From Gibbula magus (Eukaryota; Mollusca; Gastropoda; Trochida; Trochidae), in NCBI GenBank assembly GCA_936450465.1, contig OW388293.1, positions 23,957,860 through 24,021,859 of the forward strand: DNA of 64,000 nucleotides, written 5' to 3'. The position numbers and the translations under genes are program-made. Below are positions 51,451-60,664 of this stretch, piece by piece (position 1 is the first letter of the stretch; the number at the start of each line of letters is the position of its first letter). The notes below the pieces were generated by a model. It saw only the letters and a list, made by a program, of their open reading frames with translations, was not told the origin of the DNA and ran no database searches.

Positions 51451-52743
51451 TACAAATGAAAATATAATATAATGATTTTATTTCACAAGCATTCTGTTTT
51501 ATATTGAGTTTGACTAAAATACGTTAAGATGAAATAGAAAATAACATTAAAGTTAACATTAACTTGGCTCTACGTTTCAAGAGAGGGTTATAACAATATA
51601 ATACTGATGTATGTTTCAACTTAAGATTCATAACTCATTTATAACTCATTTCACCTTCGCAAATAGCTTCCACGTCCTACATTTTTCCTACGACTTCTTT
51701 GCGTTAATCGGAGAAAGGTTACATATGGACATTGGTCAGATAGCACTTTCACTGTTAATGACATACTAGCTTATAAAAGGGCAAACCCTTAACATGACTG
51801 TGAACATACTCCCGTCACAGTCAGGCTAAGTACTCCTGGTAGAGTCACGTGTTCGTGCTACACATTAAAGAAACCTAGATTTGCAAAACCTCTCAAGAGT
51901 TGTGATAATCTCGACATCTCGTTTTGCCAACAAAGTAGTCAACAGTTATTAATGATTCAAAATTACATTTATTCAAAGTTTTCAACCTTAATATGTGTCT
52001 TGAAGAACAATGGACTTAATTCTAGACGCCTCTCTATTATACAAGTATTATAGTTATTAAGTTACATCACCAAGGTGTTTAACAACATGAAACTGTAACC
52101 ACAGGCCTTATACTTGAACCCCGAACTCAAGGTAACCATAACCGTACAGAATCAATATGGAAGTTACCATGGCAACACTAATCAGCATTTATCCATCAGC
52201 AGTCAATAGTACAATACATACATTAGATACAATAGGATACAATAAACAATCTCCTTTCTTTTTCTGTTGTAATAAACCACAGGGATCCAGTCCGAGTCTT
52301 TGGCTTGGATCTTCCTTTTACGAATGTTGGGATATTCTGGTGAATGTCAGAACGTCACATTTGATTCCAATGTACTCTAGACAACAGTTCAGGGCACCCT
52401 ACACATTGTGACAGGTACAATACAAAGTCATGAGCCGCCGGTGCCCCTCTTAGAGTGTGTGGAGGTCAATTATAAGATTGACTCACTATCGGCAAGATTT
52501 GTGAATTACTGTAATACTCTTCGAGCTTTATGGAAAGCGGCATATACATTACATATACAATTCAGAGTCTTCATAACGTTCATTGGACTTGTATTGGAAT
52601 GTATACGTTTAGGTAACGCGACCAACGGGAAACGTCGTAGTTTGCAATGGTACGTTTCGCATACGGATCCATACAGTCCTAGATAGGCTTACAGCTCTCT
52701 GTCTTCTTTGTTTCATATTCCTGTTATGAGAATAATGTTTACT
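51451..52743 (-). other. Probable 3' region of the insulin-like gene
   Basis: This stretch lies downstream of the last candidate coding exon on the minus strand. An AATAAA signal on the minus strand occurs at 51,968-51,973 and another near 51,477-51,482, either of which could end the transcript. On the plus strand a TATAAAAG motif sits at 51,772-51,779 with no gene following it. The two plus-strand ORFs at 52,157-52,686 overlap each other out of frame and have no recognisable features. Confidence 0.35.
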
Positions 52744-53072
52744 CTATGAGCAGTTAAAGGCAGCAAAACATATTAACAGTTCAAGATATTGAGCTTGTTC
52801 CGTGATCCAGTTATTGTCATTTCTAGGAATCGCGTTGATTGCAGATGGGTTCTCGGAGAAGTCAAACCATTGGATCAAATCAGTGGGCTCCTCGTCGCTC
52901 TCAAACCTCCCACGTGAAGATAGAAAAATGAGTTAAATTTTCGTGGGTTTGAGGCAAGCTGCGAGGAGGGGGTGGAGGGATTGTTGACTGCGGGAGGAGA
53001 GGGGGGTAATGTCGTTGGGGGCGTGGCAGGGGTCGCTCCTCCATCAGCCCGAAACTGTGTTCGCAGATGACT
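52744..53072 (-). CDS. Candidate 3' coding exon of the insulin-like gene (structure ambiguous)
   Basis: Two readings keep phase 0 with the A-chain exon. Reading 1 uses a strong acceptor (polypyrimidine tract then TTATAG) at 53,073. It runs from 53,072 to a TGA at 52,875, giving 65 residues rich in P, T and S (GGATPATPPTTLPPSPPAV). Reading 2 uses a weaker acceptor at 52,900. It runs from 52,899 to a TAG at 52,744, giving 51 residues with an acidic start (SDEEPTDLIQWFDFSENP) and a hydrophobic end (LELLICFAAFNCS). The interval is GC-richer than its surroundings, which supports coding. The two frames differ by one base, so a frameshift, an assembly error or alternative acceptors could explain the split. 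If neither is used, the A-chain exon reads on to a stop at 54,849. A C-terminal extension after the A chain is the inference. Confidence 0.45.
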
Positions 53073-53824
53073 CTATAACACAGAAAAAAACAATTCTTTA
53101 GGGATAAATTAATAACACTCTTTCAATGTCATCAAAATAAAACATTTGTAAGACTCCTCGTCGTTCTCTGTGCTATTGGTTTGGGGCCTGACGATATTCT
53201 ACACAGGTCAAGAGAATACCCAGGGTTACAACCAGGAATAAAGCGCTTAGTCCTGACACTGGAAGCAGTGCATGTGACTGTATTATGTAGTATAGTTGAA
53301 GTTTGTACCATTAAGTAGTCCATGGTTTTAAAAACCATTTCTAGAATGAAAATATTTCTTTTAATGTCATCGGCGAGACGATTAAGAAAAAGAGTTGAAT
53401 TATGTACAATATTTACTCAATGATATGAAATATATCTATACTTCCTTGGATACAAATTGCATAGAGAAACTTGGTGATGTGATAAAACAACTTCTACTGG
53501 TTATTTAGAATACATTGCGTCCACATACAGAAGTGTTGACAGTACATAACGCCATGCTTGTAAGTCAAGGAGACTAAATTTAGGAGTGTTTGAAATCGAT
53601 CATACAGATGTAAGAAGTTAACGTAGATGTAAACACATGCATATTGTGGCGAATTGTATCCATTATTTTTTTATTTATATTCTTTTAAATACTGTGTCCA
53701 TCTCGCCAACGTTTAAATACGTCTCAAATAGTCCTTACTTCTTTGCGAGATTAATTACCACTACCACGAATTTGCCGATTTTCTACTTTGGTTCCTGCAT
53801 GGTGTTGTATGATACGTTTCGCTA

Positions 53825-54450
53825 AGAAAAGTATATACTTAACGTTTAACAAATTAGTAAGACAGAAAAGTATATACTTAACGTTGAACAAATTAGTAAG
53901 ACAGAAAAGTATATACTTAACGTTGAACAAATTAGTAAGACAGAAAAGTATATACTTAACGTTTAACAAATTAGTAAGACAGAAAAGTATATACTTAACG
54001 TTTAACAAATTAGTAAAACAGAAAAGTATATACTTATAACGTTGAACAAGTTAGTAAGACAGAAAAGTATATACTTAACGTTGAACAAGTTAGTAAGACA
54101 GAAAAGTATATACTTAACGTTGAACAAATTAGTAAGACAGAAAAGTATATACTTAACGTTTAACAAATTAGTAAGACAGAAAAGTATATACTTAACGTTT
54201 AACAAATTAGTAAGACAGAAAACTATATACTTAACGTTGAACAAGTTAGTAAGACAGAAAAGTATATACTTAACGTTGAACAAGTTAGTAAGACAGAAAA
54301 GTATATACTTAACGTTGAACAAATTAGTAAGACAGAAAAGTATATACTTAACGTTGAACAAATTAGTAAGACAGAAAAGTATATACTTAACGTTGAACAA
54401 ATTAGTAAGACAGAAAAGTATATACTTAACGTTGAACAAATTAGTAAGAC
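53825..54450. repeat. 39-bp minisatellite, 16 copies, in a putative intron of the insulin-like gene
   Basis: Sixteen copies of a 39-bp unit (AGAAAAGTATATACTTAACG, then TTGAACAAATTAGTAAGAC) fill the interval exactly: 16 x 39 plus a 2-bp insertion near 54,032. Copies differ mainly at two sites, GTTTAAC or GTTGAAC and AAATTAG or AAGTTAG. Each unit carries the palindromes GTATATAC and AACGTT. Both strands are open because 39 is a multiple of 3, but the +2 copy breaks the frame, so the ORFs (LTLNKLVRQKSIY and FNVKYILFCLTNL) are not genes. Confidence 0.95.
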
Positions 54451-55007
54451 ATCGCTCTTTCCCTCCCGTCATGCATTACTATTTAGGTATATCAGCTTAA
54501 AAATTATTGTAATTAAAGTGTTTAATTTAGGAGTTTATATACGTGACATCCTGGTTCCAGGCGATCACGGTTTACATTAATATGGAGACCATAGTTCGAC
54601 TCTGCCTGTTTTAGTTGACTTCAACAATAGTCGTGTTTGGTCTATATTACATAAACTCATCTACCATGGTATTCTATATGACCAGGGACTCTATACATTC
54701 TCTAATTGTATACAATGTCCCTGATATGATGAATGTATAAACGGAGAAAGGGCTTGGATAACATCGTTACGCGAAGATTTCCTCATTACACTTACACAAC
54801 GTCTTACATATGAATAAATCAGATTCGTCATCTTCTGATAACGTATAACTAAACGCCTCTCTCACTCTTGAGGGTCACAACTTCCGATGCTTTGTAAATG
54901 TTAACTGATAACAAGTCTTGAAAGCGAAACATGTAAACAAACTTGAACTCAAATGCAAGAGTTGTGAAATACGCAGTAAAATATAGATCAAAATGACAAA
55001 GACTTAC

Positions 55008-55162
55008 TTCTAGCCTGCCGAGTAAACTATCGCTGGCTGGCCGGGCACAATATCGCTCGAGCATGGATACACTGCAGACGTTATGACAACACTCCTCCAC
55101 AATTCCACGCATGGACACACTGCGGCGGTACCGTCTGCCTCGTCTAGTAACTACAGATACAC
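55008..55162 (-). CDS. Insulin-like peptide, exon with C-peptide and A chain
   Basis: Secreted insulin-family hormones act on receptor tyrosine kinases after B and A chains are excised and disulfide-linked. This 155-nt exon starts after a CAG acceptor (55,163-55,165) and ends at a GTAAGT donor (GT at 55,006-55,007). Joined in phase to the B-chain exon it gives residues 53-104: a short C-peptide (SGVSVVT including residue 52), three dibasic sites (R59-R60, R62-R63, R65-R66), then the A chain GIVEECCHNVCSVSMLERYC. Spacing CC-3-C-8-C (Cys77, 78, 82, 91) is exactly canonical. The extra A-chain cysteine of classical molluscan insulin-related peptides is absent (E in its place). After Cys91 the chain continues ARPASDSLLGRLE before the donor. 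If unspliced, the frame runs on to a stop at 54,849. Confidence 0.9.
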
Positions 55163-55687
55163 CTGAAGTCAAAACGTTATTATTTTTATTACAGGGTAAT
55201 AGTAAAAAAATTCTACCTAGAAGTCAAAATTAAGAAAAGTACACAATGTTGCTTACAAGGTCTTCAGACAATAACATTTTCTATATATGAAGTCAAAATA
55301 ATCTCCAGTCCGAAAACTTTTCTTATTCTGGATTTCGATTTTTACAAACTCGTTGTAGTGCGCAGGTGAAGTTCAGCGCAAATATTGCGCAACGGGGTGA
55401 AATTACCAGTTTTCCCGTTTGGCGAGCGACAACTTCACAAATGGATAGTGTAACACGTTTTGAACTGAGCTTTAAACGAGAGTTGTATATTAATTCAGTT
55501 TCGTACATCGAAACAAGAATCATAAATGGCGACGGCTCTTCAAGTTCTTTTTATGTTTCCTCGTTTAAACAATATTCAGTGATTATGCTATAATTTTCCC
55601 CTCCCAATGTCAAATGGAGGTAAAACCAATTATTTTCATATAGTGATTGTTAGTACGTTATAGATCTATATTACTTAGTTATTTTAC

Positions 55688-55844
55688 CTGATCTCTTATT
55701 GACGTCCCAGTGGAAACCACGACCCATGCATACAAGGTCGAGCGTGTCGGCAAGCTCTCGACCACATAGTCTTCCCATAGCCGGGGAGTTCACACTGGTA
55801 GCTGTACATATCGCTAAGCAAACAGAGAGTAGGCGCAGCCACAT
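55688..55844 (-). CDS. Insulin-like peptide, exon with signal peptide and B chain
   Basis: This 157-nt exon lies between a strong acceptor (TTTCTTTTATTTCAG, ending at 55,845) and a GTAAAA donor (GT at 55,686-55,687). The first exon base is the A of an ATG. It encodes a hydrophobic signal segment (MWLRLLSVCLAICTA) and the B chain, with LCGRELADTLDLVC giving the invariant C-11-C spacing (Cys27, Cys39), followed by MGRGFHW, equivalent to the vertebrate GERGFFY receptor-binding region. A K50-R51 site ends the chain. The exon ends in phase 1, as does the exon before the C-peptide intron of vertebrate insulin genes. There is no extra B-chain cysteine. Because the ATG abuts the acceptor, an upstream exon must supply the 5' UTR and might add in-frame residues. 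The gene symbol is left blank because the molluscan subfamily is not resolved. Confidence 0.92.
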
Positions 55845-56876
55845 CTGAAATAAAAGAAATACACCTGTCAGTGAATAAAATCGAAAACTTTATCTTTAAT
55901 CAAAAGAGTTAATACTTCGATGGTATTTGTGGAGTGTGATCTGTTCCAACACTGTTAGAACTTTTAATATTGATTTTTACGAATATCAATTGCTGTTATT
56001 AAATTCTTGCTCTTATAAATGCAGTATAAAACGCCGTCCAAGCAATTGTAATGTTTCAAGAAACATCTGATGTTAGACTACAACTCCACATTCCATGAAG
56101 CTCTAACCCATATTTAAATGGAAACTGAATTATTCAAAGAATATTCTTCAGATGTGAAGGAATTATATATATGCATCCATATAGTGTGTTGGACGTGACA
56201 GTGAGGAACACTCTTCCAGGAATCATTCCATCGTCCATCATAACACTCGAATATTGATGCATTATATTCAACAGTTAATTAAAACAAATTCAGATAATGA
56301 ACACGTCTAACGCTGTCATATCTGGCAATACAATATCTACAGTACTACGGTACCGATTCCACGAACATAATTCGTCTTGTACATGATTCTGGTAAATTTC
56401 GGAACGTGTTCATTGCTGACTGATCACACGACTACAGAATGTTCCAGACTTTCAGTTCTTGTCCAAGTCAAAGGTGAAAAACAACGGCTACTCACCCTTT
56501 TTCAAATCATTTTAGGCATGTAGTTGTGGTACAAAGTAATGACACATGAACACCGAGCAATAAACCATGTTAGACTAGTTTTGAGTCATAGTCATTCTCT
56601 CCTAGATGTACGCTCTGTCGTCAGCTGGGCATAATGACCATTGTGTAGGACCATTGATGACATACACCTTTGTAATATGTGTTACATGGCAAGATAATCA
56701 GCGAATCAGAGAATATGAAGATCACAAAAGGAAAAGCTGTCACGTCCTTATTACATAAAGAGAGGATACCAAATGTAAACAAGACATTTCAGATATGTAA
56801 CCCCCTTTTATGTACACAGCCTGAAGATTGAATTTGAGCTCAGTCCTATCAACACATTAATTATAATTCTTATAAT

Positions 56877-57062
<186 letters not shown>

Positions 57063-57599
57063 CCAACTGACGACACTTGTCCTATTTAGAAGGCCTGACT
57101 TACCACAGCAAACACGTCCTTTCGTGGTGAGCAAGGTTTTTGTGTACAACATCTGATACAACTCATCAAAGACATGGTCAATTCAAAGCCGTTCTTAGCA
57201 CTAAAGCTTCAGATGGTTGCTAGCATCTTTGTGACTAGTGAATAGTATTATACACCTCTATTATATACTGGAAAGTGACGCATATGCATCTCTTAGAAAC
57301 GTCATGCATATGAGTTGAGATTAATCCATCCTAGCAGCGCAGACAGTTTCCGATAAGTGTCGATAAGCTTTGGGAGAACATTCACGACGTGTTACAAACA
57401 TCTCCTGGAGCCTATTTGAATAAAATAGACCATTGTATAAGACAAGATTGGGAACTGCATTAGGAATAATGATATATATTATACACATCACCTGTTAGAA
57501 TATAATATAGACGATTGACCGATAGACCTCCTCTGAGTAAATATTTGAATTGCATTAGAACTGCCCTCGCAATAACAACTTTAATATCTTTATTGTGAA

Positions 57600-57665
57600 A
57601 GGAAGGGATTGGAACCGACAACCTCAGGCACCAACTGCCAACATTGACTGTACCAACAGTTCATC
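57600..57665 (-). mobile_element. Weak tRNA-like SINE fragment
   Basis: On the minus strand the order GTTGGTACAGTCAATGTTGG, CAGTTGGTGCC, then GGTTCCAATCCC resembles a decayed tRNA head with box A- and box B-like elements. The fold is not tRNA-like and no A-tail is seen. It may be chance. Confidence 0.25.
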
Positions 57666-58512
57666 TTTTCAGCCATCGTGACCTCGACATCTTCACCCTC
57701 CGTAATAAACCCCTGTCAGGGATTGTATCTAAGCATTGTTTTGGATGTATCCGTTATAATCCCTATCTACATGGTAAAGTTAAGCATTATACATATTTCA
57801 AATGTAAGACATTAGCCTCAATGTAGTTGAAGCACTTCTGGTTAAAAGTCTTATTAAAATATTTCCCACGTACCATTGTCAATTCACAAGAAATCATTTC
57901 AAGTAAGGTAAACCTAACATCTGACTGGTCAGCAAGTAATCTAACATCTATACTCTTTAATCGACAGACAGAAAGTAATGGCAGTATCGTGTTCGTGGTG
58001 CGTCTGACATAGTGTCTATTACAGAGTGTCTTACAGTTTGTATCCTAATTTCAAGTGAACTCCATATCATTTTCGCTCAATTGTGCTTGATTTAAATCAG
58101 TAATTGATAAAATAGTCAACATGAAATAACTGTAACATGTTGTTTTAACCTTATTGAACAACCTTGAAGATATTAGATTAGGAAAATAACTTATTCTTCT
58201 CATCCACACAATAATACAACTTTGAGAAGATGTTCTATATTCGTCGAATTCATTCATGACAAACCATGATATCAAAATAGTTGATGTAATAAATCGTTTG
58301 AAATGTGGCCATAGATTTTGGTCACAGAAGTTTCAAAGGTCTTTCTATGAAAGAACCGTCGTTGTGAATTGAATTGATAAGTGTACATATTTGATTTAAT
58401 TACTCATGTGTGTCAACCGTCAACATAGAAATATACATGTTGTGCCCAAGTGCAATTGTTACTGTAACATGTTTTTACCTACGGTAGCTTATAAAAGCAG
58501 GGTGTCATATAC

Positions 58513-58722
58513 CAGGGCTCCGTTCCATAACAGCGAGCGCTTATAATCACTCATTGATCGCTCAATGTAGCGCTCAATGTAGCGCTCAATGTAGCGCATT
58601 CTCTCCTGAAAGACACGGTGCGATTCCACGGGGTTTGCTCGCTTTGCTTCGTAGCGCTACATTGAGCAATCCTGTTCGCTCATTGAGCGATTACTTTTAA
58701 AACTCTCTTGATCATGGCCCTG
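58513..58722. mobile_element. Foldback repeat with internal 12-bp tandem copies
   Basis: The ends CAGGGC (58,513-58,518) and GCCCTG (58,717-58,722) are inverted. Inside, GCTCAATGTAGC is repeated three times from 58,560, and its complement occurs near 58,655 (GCTACATTGAGC). The outer TAATCACTCATTGATCGC mirrors GCTCATTGAGCGATTA near 58,680. The segment can fold on itself and looks like a small non-autonomous element. No target duplication was identified with certainty. Confidence 0.55.
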
Positions 58723-59603
58723 CTAAAGTACTGCACTTTCAATGGCTGATAATGAACACATGTATGCTAGGAGTGAAAGGAACCTACCTTCACTGTCTGT
58801 GTACACCGACTGTTTGGACAGGTGCTTGAGACTCGCCTGATTGCTCTAAGAAATTTGAACTGTAATTATCACTTACCGAGGCTAATATGACAGTCATGAC
58901 ATTGTGCGAAGCCAGAAAAAGCTTACAAATCAATCATGTTGTTTATCCGAAATGTATTGAGTTAACAATGATTGTATAAATCAACAATTAACCTGTCTGA
59001 ACAACATGTCTGAAGCCTTACATTGGCATGGTAACGAGACAGCTTCCCTTACTGTATGTCGGTCTCATGGATGAAGATGACAAGGGTTGGCTAGTAAAGT
59101 TATGACTATTATTTACACTTAGTCTTTTATTCACAAACATCACCGCAGGCACTTCAAGCAAATAAGGTAGATTAGATATGAATATGTTGTGTCCAAAAAC
59201 TTATTGTGTGCAAAGATATTGTGATGCGGGTACTGATAGTGAGTAGTGGGTTTATTTCAAGTTACAAACATCAAAGTGTCCATTGCATTAAAGGCATGAA
59301 GGCTTTTTGGATCGTTCATACACTATTTTACTATTTGATTTATTAGATAATGCAATGAGCCAAGCTGTACTATCGTCAAAAATACAGAATAATATTATTA
59401 GATATTTGGAGCGACTATCACTAGTATCAATAGTCTCAAACCTTTAACCAGTCAGTCACTCTCCACACTCACTCGCCCAGTCTAGCTAGACGCAACATGG
59501 GGGTGTAGCGATTATATTATTGAGGATAGGTTTACTATATATATAAATAGGATGAGTTGCTTCTCTATATATAATATACAGCTGGCTGGCTGTCCATGGT
59601 TAT

Positions 59604-60022
59604 GTGTAAGCCCTCAAACCATTAATTTGGCCTGATTGAGCACTCTAACATGGTACACTCATCTGCTACGGCCTTGAGCTAGCCCACGGTAGAAATACGT
59701 TTGAGCACTTTATACAAATGAGTGGGACTTTCTTAAACTGCTTTGTTGCATTGATAACGTTGCATAGCTGAAAGCCCGACCATGTTCGACACACACCATG
59801 CTGAGGAGGTCCTAAAGACCTTTCAGAAAGCTATAGGACCCAGGCACTTTTCTTTCAAACATCATCTACTTTCCATCATCACTTCATTTAATTGTATTTT
59901 CTCATATGTATCATCACTGTCCTTCTAAGTTGCCTGGGGAGATTGTAGTTAGGACCCCTTATTGTAATAAACTTTATCTAAAACAAAAACAAACAAAAAA
60001 GAAGAAAAAAAAGACCGAAACA
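59604..60022 (+). mobile_element. Retroposed sequence (processed retrocopy or SINE) with 19-bp target-site duplication
   Basis: GCTGGCTGTCCATGGTTAT occurs at 59,585-59,603 and again at 60,023-60,041, bracketing 419 bp. The insert has AATAAA at 59,966-59,971, followed about 8 bp later by an A-rich tail (59,980-60,020) abutting the downstream duplication. Long target duplications plus a polyadenylation signal and A-tail are the signature of LINE-mediated retroposition of a pol II transcript. No ORF of the source is preserved, so the source may be a 3' UTR or a non-coding RNA. Confidence 0.8.
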
Positions 60023-60550
60023 GCTGGCTGTCCATGGTTATATATTCTGGAAAAACTGTAGGTTAAAGGTACATCCATTGTGTTGTTTGGGGTCACATAT
60101 TGCAAACGTTATAAATGGTGTTACTTTATCGAGAGTTACCGAAAACTACCATTTTGATAATAGTAGACTCAGCATATTGACAATATGAAGGTAAAACTAG
60201 TGATTTCTGATCGAAAACTGGACAATGCAATGTAAATGGGACGTGCAGTTTCGGTTTCTGCACATGCATAATGATGTTACTCAATTTTAATTGGAAACTA
60301 GTAATTATGATATATTTGGCGATTGGGAATAAAAATGCAAGTTGAGTAAATTTATTTGTATTGTAGACAGCACATGTGGTGAGTTGGAACGTATTAAAGC
60401 CAAATAAAATTTTATGAAACACAATGGATGCACCTTTAACTTTGATGACCTAACAAAAACTAATGCCCATATTGGTATTTACGGAACATAAATGCACGCT
60501 GCTGCAAGTAAGCACTAGTCCAATGTCAACTATATATAAATCATACTTAC

Positions 60551-60664
60551 AGTCACTTTTGGGGTAGACATACTGAAGCGCTCAGATTCCCTTTAACTGG
60601 AAGAAGTCCTTTCAGGTATCAATGAACCAAATAACGCGGAAGCTGACTGCCTGCTTTTTAAATA
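60551..60664 (-). promoter_or_regulatory. TATA-like box and candidate first exon, possibly of the insulin-like gene
   Basis: On the minus strand TATTTAAAAAGC (60,653-60,664) lies ahead of a TCAGCTTC initiator-like stretch. It is followed by a leader of about 70 nt, an ATG at 60,569-60,571 with seven codons (MSTPKVT), and a strong GTAAGT donor starting at 60,550. The exon ends in phase 0 and would join the B-chain exon in frame, extending the N-terminus by seven residues ahead of the signal core. The link to the insulin-like gene, 4.7 kb away, is inference; it could belong to another transcript. Confidence 0.35.

Noticed and set aside
50631..51459. Poly-Thr, poly-Ser and poly-Val ORFs
   Set aside because: They are translations of the AGT microsatellite.
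51772..51779. Plus-strand TATAAAAG (also near 58,491) as promoters
   Set aside because: No coding exon or initiator context follows either box on the plus strand; chance occurrence is likely in AT-rich DNA.
52157..52686. Two plus-strand ORFs downstream of the insulin-like gene
   Set aside because: They overlap out of frame, have no motifs, and lie in the probable 3' region of the minus-strand gene.
53751..54500. ORFs with 13-residue repeats on both strands
   Set aside because: They are translations of the 39-bp minisatellite; a 2-bp insertion breaks the frame and the tract lies in a putative intron.
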